Of a stretch of 32,972 nucleotides of DNA, positions 24,469-32,824 are shown one piece after another. Made by a program: the position numbers and the translations under genes. This DNA comes from Phycisphaerae bacterium (lineage in GTDB: Bacteria > Planctomycetota > Phycisphaerae > UBA1845). The first letter of the stretch is position 1. Each line of letters begins with the position of its first letter. Under the pieces are notes generated by a model, which searched no databases, was not told the origin of the DNA, and saw nothing but the letters and a program-made list of their open reading frames with translations. The stretch is taken from contig JAJDDV010000134.1 in assembly GCA_029260135.1 (NCBI GenBank), forward strand, positions 1 to 32,972, written 5' to 3'.

Positions 24469-24614
24469 AATGGAAACGTTCGCACCTCTTGTCGATCGAT
24501 TCGGCTGCCCTGAAACGCGAGACTTCCTACGCGACGTCGCACGAATTGCCTCGAGCGCTCCGCTCTGGTATCTCTGACGGCTTGATTCATCAGACCCGCT
24601 GGGAGATCAGGCAC

Positions 24615-25025
24615 ATGCAGTACGTATTCGCACTCGCGATTGCGCTCGTGCTCAACGCGACAGCCAATTTGCTCATGAAGACCGGTATGAAGCCGATCGA
24701 AGCCGCCGGCGGTGTGTTGCGCGACGGGCTGATGACCGGCGTCAAAACGGTCATGACCAGCGGTGTGTTGATGATCGGACTGGCCTGCTTTGTCCTCAAC
24801 GCCGCCTTCTATATGTATGCGCTCCAAAGCAAGGCGCTCAAAATCAGCGTCGCTTATCCCATCATGGTCGGCGGAGGATACGCGCTCATCGCCGTCGTCG
24901 CGCGGGTTCACCCGGCGCTCGCCGAGACCATGACATTGGGGCAGAAACTCGGCGTCGCCCTCGTACTCGTCGGCATTCTCTTGATCGCCACGCAAGCCGG
25001 CGACCCAGCCGCGCAGCGTGTTTGA
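24615..25025 (+). CDS. Four-helix SMR-like membrane transporter
   Basis: A 136-residue protein with four hydrophobic helices, in the size and layout of the small multidrug resistance/EamA-mini family. L-L-M-K-T-G-M-K after helix 1 and I-S-V-A-Y-P-I-M-V-G-G-G-Y in helix 3 or 4 match SMR landmarks. The key proton-coupling Glu14 of EmrE is Asn14 here, so drug/proton antiport is unlikely. An ArnE-like role in moving polyprenyl-phosphate sugars fits the neighbouring GT39-type transferase, which needs such a lipid donor in the periplasm. The start ATG at 24615 has GGGAG nine bases upstream. The open frame reaches 24459, but that part is not hydrophobic and crosses the promoter of the neighbouring gene. 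Confidence 0.82.
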   Translation: MQYVFALAIALVLNATANLLMKTGMKPIEAAGGVLRDGLMTGVKTVMTSGVLMIGLACFVLNAAFYMYALQSKALKISVAYPIMVGGGYALIAVVARVHPALAETMTLGQKLGVALVLVGILLIATQAGDPAAQRV

Positions 25026-25713
25026 CCGCATGAAGCGGAGGGGTTCGCGCAAACGTAAGCGGAGGACCGACCTATACGCGCCGACGACACCTCGCCCCGC
25101 GGACGACCGCCGCGGTGGCGTCCACGAGCAGGTTTCCGCCGGCGGAAAGGTCCGGATCGGCGACGTCGTTCGGGTGATCGCCGGTACCGACGACATGTTC
25201 CCCGAATCCCCGCAGGCGGATTAATCCGCAGTGTGGTTTCTGTATCACGCGCGGGCTGCGTTGTTCAGGGGCCGATAACCGTTCGGGGACGGTTGCCGCG
25301 CCGTCTGATATGGGTGCGGCCTCACTTCCTGAGTGTACGTTTGCTGCGGTTACTACAGTGGCCACGGATTCTGTACGGTCGCAGTCGTCTCGGTCGCCGT
25401 TGGTTATCCGGCGTTCCGGATTCATTCATTTCCTCGCTTTTCGTTGGCATTTGGATTGCCTATTAATTGTTGTGGAATAGTCTGTGCGGTGCGGGAGCTG
25501 CAAGGCGCGCGTGTCGGTCGGCGTGTTTTCCGCGTTTTGGGAATTGGGGTCCCGCCGGGTGGAAGGGGCGACCCGGGTCGGGAACGAGATTGGGGAAGGG
25601 CGTTGCCGAGTAGAACACTTCCTTAACCAGTAGTTGTTCATCGTTGCGTTCGGTGAACGACGCGCCGTGGGGGGGCGAACCACACGTAGCCCGTGGGAAT
25701 TGAGGGGACGATC
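25026..25713. other. Long intergenic region with palindromes
   Basis: About 690 bases with no convincing gene. It holds a perfect 16-bp palindrome TTTCCGCCGGCGGAAA at 25133-25148, a perfect 14-bp palindrome GCGGATTAATCCGC at 25216-25229, and an inverted repeat AACCGT-N6-ACGGTT at 25277-25294. From about 25400 it becomes AT-richer around 25430-25490, where a candidate sigma-54 promoter lies. A 64-codon open frame from ATG 25030 to TAA 25224 exists, but it has no good ribosome site and its codons span both palindromes. The ribosome site of the next gene is GAGGGG at 25702-25707, six bases before ATG 25714. Confidence 0.6.
25444..25460 (+). promoter_or_regulatory. Candidate sigma-54 (-24/-12) promoter
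   Basis: TTGGCATTTGGATTGCC places GG at 25446-25447 and GC at 25458-25459, the exact 12-base register of the sigma-54 consensus YTGGCACG-N4-TTGCW. Seven core bases match and the positions after GGCA deviate. The start ATG of the secreted protein is about 250 bases downstream, so the leader would be long. Confidence 0.3.
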
Positions 25714-28404
25714 ATGCACGAAACCTGGTGGCGATCGAGGATGTCCCTGGCGGCGCTGAGCATTGCGTTGGCGTCCTTTCTGGGAATCGAAGTGCCGACG
25801 GCGCATGCTGAGGGCCGGGCCTCTGGTCTCTACGTCGTGGGGGACGGAACGGTAACGCTGGAGTTCGACCCGGCTGCGTTGGACGCCGCCGGTTTGCGTT
25901 TCGTGGTGCGCGAACAAGGAGCGGGAGATGCGGGTGGGCATGTCGACAACGTCATCACGCTGGTCGTTCAAGACAGCTCCGAAATGACGATTGATGTTTC
26001 CGATGGGGTGGCGCGCGGTATTGCCGGCGGCAGTATCGACACCTGCGGCGCGATTCTGATGACGGCGCGGGATGCTCAAGCCGTGATCGGAAACCTGCGC
26101 GTGAACGCGACGGATCCGGCCTTGATGACCCTGGCCGATACGCTGGGGCAGAGCAGCGCACCGAGCGAGGTCTTCGAGTTGACGCTTCTGGAGGTAGAGC
26201 TTCTCCGATCAGCGCGCGATGTTGTTTTGACCGCCGAAGTCAGAGTCAGTGACCGGTGGGCGGCGGCGCACGATCTTCCCGAGCTTTCGACCCGTGTTGT
26301 CGGGCTCATGGTGGTGGAGGTCGGCGTGGCGTCGATGCGAGACGCCAAGGCCCCCGTTCGCTCGTGCGGTCGCAAGGGCGGGTGCTACGATCGTGCCGGG
26401 TCCGTGGCGGCGACGGGTTCGGACGTTATCGTGGCCGATCTTCAGGGCGTCATGCGTTACCGAGCCGAGGGCGACATCACATCCTACGCCGTGGCGACGA
26501 ACGCCTGCAACATCGGGACCGCGCGGGCGAATTGGATCGCCGGAACGAATCAGCACCCGGTCATCATCATGGACGCGTACCGTTTGAAGGGCGATCGCTT
26601 CGAGCAGATTGGCCAGAGTTGGGTGAAGCACGGTTTCTATGCGGTATCTCAGAGTCTTTGCGGGTCCTGCACGGATGCGACGAACGGAACACAGCTCGGC
26701 GTGGGTTGCTCCGATCCTTACAGTGCGTATCTGAACGGCGTCCAAACGAACATGAGCCCACGCACCATGGTGAATCCGCAGACCGGCGAGTTCCCGTTTG
26801 ATGCCTTGACGCCGTCGTGGATCGGTCCTGCGGCTACGACGGAAAGCGAGCGTCGCATTCAGATTCACCACGATGATCTCGATCCGGCGTTGAATGATGG
26901 GGCTCGCTATTTCATTCAGGGATTCTACATTCATCCGGACGACTGCACCGCAGGTACCGACGAGAACAACGCCTCGTACCGTGAGGTGGCTGTTTTCGTA
27001 CCATCCCCCGGGATCTATAAACTGGTCATTCGTTCACCTAACGATCCTCCTCCCGCTGCTTGCGATCCTGCGCCCTTGTTCTATACGCAGTGCCAGCAGC
27101 CTGCGATCCGCGCGTGGCAGGATGCCGATAACTCGGTCGTGGAGACGGACGCCCGCGTTCCGAATGAGGGTCTTTTCATCCTCGCTGCGAAGGCGAAGGA
27201 GCTGGACACGGGGATATGGCGATACGCTTACGCCCTGCAGAACTACAATTCGCATCGCTCCGGGCAGGCGTTTCGCGTTCCGTTCCCAGACGGTGCGATC
27301 GCGACGAACGTCGCGTTCCACGACGTGGACTACCATAGCGGCGAACCCTACGCGGCGACGCCTTGGGATGCGGTGGTCGGCGGGTCGGCGATTACCTGGT
27401 CGGGTGAATCGTGGATCACGCGGTGCTACGGCGGTGACAACGATCAGCAACCGTGTGTCTGCCCTGGGGACCCGCCTGGGGACGGGTGCATCGTGACCGA
27501 CCAGTGTCCGGGGAGCGCCGTCTGCGACGCGAACGGTCTTCCGGTGGGGTGCAGCAAATTGGCCGTCGGTATGTGTCGCGACCAGGCCAACGCCCACCGG
27601 TTCGACACGATCTATAATTTCTCTTTTGACGCGAACGTGGAACCGGCCACCACCAAGGTGCGCATCGATCTCTACCGGCCGGGTTTTCCGAAGTACATCA
27701 CGGCCGAAACGATCGGTCCGCGAATGGACCTCATCGACTGCAACGGAAACACCGTTCCTGACGCGTGCGATCTCGATTGCGGAAGAACCGAGTGCGTCCC
27801 GCCGTGCGGTCAAAGCACCGACTGCGATGCCAACAACGTACCGGATGAATGCGAGGCCGACTGCAACGAGAACGACGTGGCGGACAGTTGTGATCTCGCC
27901 AACGGAACCAGCAACGACTGCAACGGCAACTACGTTCCGGATTCGTGCGAGGCGGACTGTGACGGCGACGGCATTCCGGATGACTGTGATTCGGTCGAGG
28001 ATACGGATCAGGATGGGATCACGGACTGCTTCGATCTCTGTCCGAATACGACGCCGCCCAATTCGTGCGTTTGTCCGCCGAATCGCTGCTGCTTCTTTCC
28101 GGACAACCCGACGCAGTGCATTGTGGGGTTCACGCGTGAGCAGTGCTTGTCATTCCCCGGAGCGAGACCGGACTGCGTGGAACCTCCGTGCAACAACGGT
28201 TGTCTGCTGGGCGACGTCGACGGCGACGGTGACCTCGATCTGAGCGATGCCCGCGAGCTTCAACGATGCCACAGTGGTTCCATCGGAGGATTGGACTACG
28301 TGACCCCATCACCCGTTTGTCAAGCGCTCTTCGACTTCGATAAAGACGTCGACATCGACCTTTTTGACTATCAAGCCTTTCACGATCAGAGTAAAGGACC
28401 ATGA
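25714..28404 (+). CDS. Large secreted Cys-rich protein with calcium-binding repeats and C-terminal dockerin-like module
   Basis: An 896-residue exported protein. The signal peptide ends P-T-A-H-A/E-G (cut after A32). Residues about 35-210 look like a beta-rich domain. From S257, A-C-N-I-G-T, N-Q-H-P-V-I-I and F-E-Q-I-G-Q-S-W-V-K-H-G-F belong to a large secreted-protein type I associate with planctomycetes. Residues 675-759 hold five units of D-C-x-x-N/D-x-V/I-P/A-D-x-C, followed by a thrombospondin-type-3-like D-T-D-Q-D-G-I-T-D-C-F-D-L-C-P. The end (831-895) is dockerin-like, with G-D-V-D-G-D-G-D-L-D-L-S-D and D-F-D-K-D-V-D-I-D-L-F-D-Y. No C-x-x-C-H heme site occurs. GAGGGG fixes the start. 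The stop lies one base before the cytochrome start, so the two proteins are made together. Confidence 0.88.
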   Translation: MHETWWRSRMSLAALSIALASFLGIEVPTAHAEGRASGLYVVGDGTVTLEFDPAALDAAGLRFVVREQGAGDAGGHVDNVITLVVQDSSEMTIDVSDGVARGIAGGSIDTCGAILMTARDAQAVIGNLRVNATDPALMTLADTLGQSSAPSEVFELTLLEVELLRSARDVVLTAEVRVSDRWAAAHDLPELSTRVVGLMVVEVGVASMRDAKAPVRSCGRKGGCYDRAGSVAATGSDVIVADLQGVMRYRAEGDITSYAVATNACNIGTARANWIAGTNQHPVIIMDAYRLKGDRFEQIGQSWVKHGFYAVSQSLCGSCTDATNGTQLGVGCSDPYSAYLNGVQTNMSPRTMVNPQTGEFPFDALTPSWIGPAATTESERRIQIHHDDLDPALNDGARYFIQGFYIHPDDCTAGTDENNASYREVAVFVPSPGIYKLVIRSPNDPPPAACDPAPLFYTQCQQPAIRAWQDADNSVVETDARVPNEGLFILAAKAKELDTGIWRYAYALQNYNSHRSGQAFRVPFPDGAIATNVAFHDVDYHSGEPYAATPWDAVVGGSAITWSGESWITRCYGGDNDQQPCVCPGDPPGDGCIVTDQCPGSAVCDANGLPVGCSKLAVGMCRDQANAHRFDTIYNFSFDANVEPATTKVRIDLYRPGFPKYITAETIGPRMDLIDCNGNTVPDACDLDCGRTECVPPCGQSTDCDANNVPDECEADCNENDVADSCDLANGTSNDCNGNYVPDSCEADCDGDGIPDDCDSVEDTDQDGITDCFDLCPNTTPPNSCVCPPNRCCFFPDNPTQCIVGFTREQCLSFPGARPDCVEPPCNNGCLLGDVDGDGDLDLSDARELQRCHSGSIGGLDYVTPSPVCQALFDFDKDVDIDLFDYQAFHDQSKGP

Positions 28405-28405
28405 C

Positions 28406-31400
28406 ATGGACCGCCACGATCGTCGAGCGGTTCCGGCAGCGTTTGTCGCGCTGACGGTATGGGCGCTGTCTGCATCGCCGGTATCGGCTGTGCAGGACTT
28501 CGATCGAAACGGGTACGTCAACCAGCGAGACTTTCGCTTTTTCGAGCCTTGCCTGAGCTTCTCGGGTCCGGGTGGGGACCCGGCGTATCAGGAATGCCGC
28601 GACGTTTTTGACGGCGACGGGGACGGCGACATCGATCTCGCCGATTTCGCCGCATTTTCCGGTCGCGTCGGACACGTCCCGATTCCCCTGAAGGATCCGC
28701 TCGGGCAACCGATCCTTGTCGGCTCGACCACTCCCTACAGCCCTCGTCAAACCTGCGGCGGTTGCCATGCGCACGACACCGACAGCATCGCCAATGGCGA
28801 GTGGTTCCAGCAGGGTCGCACCGACACGGCCGGTAACGTCGACATGAAGGACGACTACGACGGCGACGGAAAGTATTGGATCAAGAGCGCCGGTCGTTAC
28901 GGGAAATGGGGTCAGTCCTTCCAGTTGATGCTCGCCGCCAAGCACAACACACACCCTTCGCAAATCGACGAGACCACGTTCGCCTGGATTCGCGATTGCG
29001 GCGGGTGTCACTCGGGGGGCGGACCGGGCGAACACGACCGTGACGGTAAGCTTCTGTGGGATGTTGCAGCGGGCAAGTTTGGCTACGAGTTGATGGGGCT
29101 TTCGGCGGAGGACGTCACGCTCGACGGCGATTACGGCGTACTCGACCGGACGACGGGAACGGTCGGTCCGGCCCGTTGGGACCTCACCGGATTGTCCGAG
29201 CCGGATTGTCTGCTCTGCCACCGGGGTCAACGCCCGACGGTCGAGGGCGTTGACAAGGTGATGAGTTGGCGACGGGAAGTTCTGGCTGCCGGAACGAACC
29301 TGAGGGATGACCAGGGTCAACAGGTGCCTGCGTTCGCCGCGGCTCCGACGGCGGGGCAGGGATGGTTTTCTACGAACACGACCGGTCGCGTCGCCTCCTC
29401 ACGACAGGATGTGGCGCGAAACGGTGTACTGACTTCAGCGGATCGTGCCTTTCTCGACGACCCGACGTCGAGCGGAGGGCGTACAGCGGCCACGACAACG
29501 CTGCAGATTGACTACGGCGTTGGCGTCAAGGACGGGAGTCTGCTCGTCGGTGAGGGCAACGGCGTGCTGCTGGCGCCGACTTCGCTGGCGAGGCGCACGC
29601 TGGACACGGCGTGTGTCAGTTGCCATCCGTTGGGTGTTGTGGCTGGGGAAGTCTGGTTTGACGAACGCGACGTACACTATCGCAAGTTCAACCGCCTCAA
29701 CGACGCCGATCCGAATAATGACGTACCGCCGGAACGGAGCACGGCGTGTGGTGTGTGTCACCCGACGGGCCTGGATCATAACGCCGCCAAAGGGAATTCG
29801 TTCCAGCTTCAGTACCGAAATGATCTGGATTACAAGGATTTCCGTACCTGTCGCGATTGTCACCTGACGGTGCTGCCCAACGGTGAGCCGAACCCGCGGA
29901 AGCACCCGGAGTCGCCGGCGGTGCCGGGCGATGTTCCGATCCACCAGATCGGTTTTGCCGAAGGGGAAAACGGTCCGATGCGGGCGATGTCCTGTCAGGC
30001 CTGCCATATTCCGTATGCGTTGACGCCGGGGCTGTTCTTCCGCGACATCACCGTTCCGGGCAACATCGCGTGGACGTCGCAGTATCTTTCGGCGGATCCG
30101 CTGGACCCGACGTACGGCGACAAGACCCGCTGGTATCCGCCGCTGCTGTGGAAGAAGGACAGCGACGGTGTGGAACGACTGTTCCCGGCCAGTGTCTGGA
30201 TCAACATCTACTTCGGCGACTGGGATCAGAAAGGAACGCCCGACGAGCTGAGTGACGATGTCGTCGCGCCGATCTACACGTGGCGCGTCGCGCAGGTGGT
30301 CGGCAGTTCTCCGCTTCCCGAAGCGACGGACGACGACGGCGACGGTCGGATCGAGATCGATCGACCGGAAGAGATCCTCGCCTATTTCGCCGCCCTCAAA
30401 CTAAACGACAGCAACGGTGAGCCGGTTGCCCGGCGTCCCGTGCTGGTTCGCGGTCCGCGCGTGTGGTATGAGGATGCGGCGTCCGAGACCGGCGTGAGTT
30501 TTTTCGAGCACGAAGAGAAGGGCATTCCCGTCAGTTCTTACCCCTACCTGTGGGGCATGGATCACAACGTTCTCGCCAAGGAGGAAGCGCTCGGTGCCGG
30601 GATGGAGCCGGAGAGCTGTGAGACCTGCCATCGCAACGACGGGAAGTCTCCGGTGTTCGATCGAAAGGTCCTCGTCGACCCGAACGGTCTGGACGGGAGA
30701 CCCCAGTACAAGACCGTTCGCGAGATGGCGAAAGTCTTTCCGTTCCATTCGCGCGTGGTTCTTCGCGACAGTCTTGGGAATCCATTGACGGCCCAGTCGA
30801 CCGAGCCGTACAGCGGGCGGCAGACTTGCGGTCTGACGGGATGTCATGACGCCGAACGCGTGTCACACGGCTCGTGGTTCCAGGATGGCCGTACTGATGT
30901 CGACGGCGTCATCGACATGAAAGACGACTACAACAACGATGGACGCCACTGGATCAAGAGCGCGGGGCGATACGGCAAGTGGGGACAGTCGTTCCAGTAT
31001 CAGTTGGCGGCCAAGGACAACGCCGGCCCGTCACACATCGATCAGCCGACGTTCAACTGGGTTCGTGACTGCAGCGGTTGTCATCCGGGCGGCGGACCGG
31101 GCGAACTGGATCGCGACGGGGAGCTGCTGTTCGATGAGGTCACGGGGCAATTCGGATACGAGGTGCTGGGTCGAACGCCGGCACAGGTTCAGCTTGACGG
31201 GGACTATGTCAAGCAGGACTTCGCCACGGGGACGGTCTCGCCGGCGCCGTGGGATGTGACGGGGCTGTCCGGTCCCGACTGCCTGTTCTGTCACCGCGCC
31301 GATCGGCCGGAGGTGAACGGGACGTACATGAGCCTGGCGTGGCGGAAGAACGTGCTGGCGGCCGGGGAGAATCTCGTGGACGACCTGGGGAACCCGGTTG

Positions 31401-32824
31401 CGGCGTTCGCGGCGGCGGGGACCGCGGGTCAAGGTTGGTTCTCGACGAATGGAGTGACGGCGAGTGCGGCATCCGGCGCGGTCGACAAGAGCATGGCGGA
31501 CGTTACGTTCCTGGACGCGATGTTCGGTGATTCCAAAGTGAAGACGGGCGGAACCGCAGCGACGACGACGCTGCAGATTGACTATTCGGTGGGCGTAGGG
31601 AATGGGAGTTTGGTGGCGGACGCTTCGAGTGACGTGGTGTCGGTGGCGCCCGCTTCGCTGACACGGCCTACGGATCTGGCATGTTGGGGGTGTCATCCGT
31701 ACGGGACGGTCGCGGGGACGACGTGGTTCGACGATCGTGACATCCACTACCGCAAGTTCAACCATCTCAACGATCAGAATCCGTATAACGACATTGGGCC
31801 TGAGGAAAGTCGGGTCTGTATCACCTGTCATCCGGGGAATCTCGATCATAACATTGCCAAGGGGAACAGTCCGCAGCTTCAGTATCGCAACGCGCTGGAC
31901 TGGGAGGGATTCCGTACGTGTCGGGACTGCCATCTGAAGTATCTGCCCAGCGGCGAGCTCAATCCGAAGAAGCACCCTGAGGCGCCGGATGTGGGGCATT
32001 CCGGGGACACGACTATCGTTCACGCGCCGGACACGCGAATGTTCACGGTGTTGTCGTGTCAGGCCTGTCACATTCCCTATGCGCTGACGGGGTCGGTCTT
32101 GTTCCGTGACATCACGGTTCCGGGCAGCGTCGGGACGAGTCAGCAGTATTACTCGACGGATCCGCTTCACCCCGAGGTTGAGGATGATGACAGCCGATGG
32201 TATCCGGCGTTTCATTTCAAGACGGATGTGGACGGGGTGGAGCGTTTGTTTCCGACCAACATCTGGATCACGTTCTACTTCGGCGACTGGGACCAGGGCA
32301 CCGCGCCAGGTGATCTGTCGGATGACGTGATTGCACCGATCTTCACGTGGCGTGTTGCGCAGGTGATCGGAGATGAGCCGTTGCCCATTCTGGCGGATGA
32401 CGATGGCGACGGTCGTAAGGAGATCAACCGGGCGGACGAGATTCTGGCGTATCTGAACCGGCTGAAGACCGAGGACGCGAACGGCGTTGTGGTGGCGGAC
32501 AATCCGGTGCTGGTCCGCGGCAAGCGGGTCTACTATCAGGATCCGGCAGACGAAAACAACGTTTTGTCGTTCGAGCATGTCGGGACGCCGATTGCGATGA
32601 ACGAGTGGTATCCGTATCTGTGGGGTATGGATCACAACGTGCTGGCGAAAGAGGAATCGCTGGGGTATGCGCCGATTCAGACGGATGGCTGCAACGACTG
32701 TCACCGGGCTGACACGCTCGACTCGCCGGTGTTTGATCGCATGATTCTCGTGGATCCGCTCGACGAGACCGGTCAGGTGGTGTACGAGAAGGTTCGCGAC
32801 ATGACGGGTCTGAATCCTCGGTGA
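28406..32824 (+). CDS. Secreted 16-heme c-type cytochrome built of two octaheme repeats, with N-terminal dockerin-like module
   Basis: A 1472-residue exported protein (signal cut near P-V-S-A/V-Q, residue 28). Residues 30-87 form a dockerin-like pair of calcium loops (D-F-D-R-N-G-Y-V-N-Q-R-D-F and D-G-D-G-D-G-D-I-D-L-A-D-F). Heme sites in half one begin at C117, C198, C268, C403, C448, C482, C530 and C738, all C-x-x-C-H. Half two has C808 (C-x4-C-H), C889, C959, C1093, C1138, C1172, C1218 and C1429. Offsets are 688-691 throughout, so this is one duplication. Conserved extra His that could be distal ligands include H424/H1114, H458/H1148, H500/H1190 and H720/H1410. AAAGGA lies seven bases before ATG 28406. 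No C-x-x-C-K active-heme site is present. I know no family with this octaheme pattern; electron transfer outside the inner membrane is the likely role. Confidence 0.93.
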   Translation: MDRHDRRAVPAAFVALTVWALSASPVSAVQDFDRNGYVNQRDFRFFEPCLSFSGPGGDPAYQECRDVFDGDGDGDIDLADFAAFSGRVGHVPIPLKDPLGQPILVGSTTPYSPRQTCGGCHAHDTDSIANGEWFQQGRTDTAGNVDMKDDYDGDGKYWIKSAGRYGKWGQSFQLMLAAKHNTHPSQIDETTFAWIRDCGGCHSGGGPGEHDRDGKLLWDVAAGKFGYELMGLSAEDVTLDGDYGVLDRTTGTVGPARWDLTGLSEPDCLLCHRGQRPTVEGVDKVMSWRREVLAAGTNLRDDQGQQVPAFAAAPTAGQGWFSTNTTGRVASSRQDVARNGVLTSADRAFLDDPTSSGGRTAATTTLQIDYGVGVKDGSLLVGEGNGVLLAPTSLARRTLDTACVSCHPLGVVAGEVWFDERDVHYRKFNRLNDADPNNDVPPERSTACGVCHPTGLDHNAAKGNSFQLQYRNDLDYKDFRTCRDCHLTVLPNGEPNPRKHPESPAVPGDVPIHQIGFAEGENGPMRAMSCQACHIPYALTPGLFFRDITVPGNIAWTSQYLSADPLDPTYGDKTRWYPPLLWKKDSDGVERLFPASVWINIYFGDWDQKGTPDELSDDVVAPIYTWRVAQVVGSSPLPEATDDDGDGRIEIDRPEEILAYFAALKLNDSNGEPVARRPVLVRGPRVWYEDAASETGVSFFEHEEKGIPVSSYPYLWGMDHNVLAKEEALGAGMEPESCETCHRNDGKSPVFDRKVLVDPNGLDGRPQYKTVREMAKVFPFHSRVVLRDSLGNPLTAQSTEPYSGRQTCGLTGCHDAERVSHGSWFQDGRTDVDGVIDMKDDYNNDGRHWIKSAGRYGKWGQSFQYQLAAKDNAGPSHIDQPTFNWVRDCSGCHPGGGPGELDRDGELLFDEVTGQFGYEVLGRTPAQVQLDGDYVKQDFATGTVSPAPWDVTGLSGPDCLFCHRADRPEVNGTYMSLAWRKNVLAAGENLVDDLGNPVAAFAAAGTAGQGWFSTNGVTASAASGAVDKSMADVTFLDAMFGDSKVKTGGTAATTTLQIDYSVGVGNGSLVADASSDVVSVAPASLTRPTDLACWGCHPYGTVAGTTWFDDRDIHYRKFNHLNDQNPYNDIGPEESRVCITCHPGNLDHNIAKGNSPQLQYRNALDWEGFRTCRDCHLKYLPSGELNPKKHPEAPDVGHSGDTTIVHAPDTRMFTVLSCQACHIPYALTGSVLFRDITVPGSVGTSQQYYSTDPLHPEVEDDDSRWYPAFHFKTDVDGVERLFPTNIWITFYFGDWDQGTAPGDLSDDVIAPIFTWRVAQVIGDEPLPILADDDGDGRKEINRADEILAYLNRLKTEDANGVVVADNPVLVRGKRVYYQDPADENNVLSFEHVGTPIAMNEWYPYLWGMDHNVLAKEESLGYAPIQTDGCNDCHRADTLDSPVFDRMILVDPLDETGQVVYEKVRDMTGLNPR

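Noticed and set aside
25030..25224. A 64-codon open frame after the SMR-like gene
   Set aside because: No good ribosome site, Arg-rich start, no family, and an antisense frame of similar quality exists; the stretch is better explained as intergenic with palindromes. A real small gene is not excluded.
28493..28666. Cellulosome component
   Set aside because: The dockerin-like module is on a cytochrome, and there are no cohesins or carbohydrate-active hydrolases in the window; only a general scaffold-attachment idea is kept.
28130..29320. A 396-residue minus-strand open frame
   Set aside because: It runs antisense across the junction of two well-supported secreted-protein genes and shows no recognisable domain.
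30827..30847. Possible frameshift or sequencing error producing C-x4-C-H
   Set aside because: The difference from the first repeat is exactly six bases, the frame stays open, and flanking residues align on both sides.
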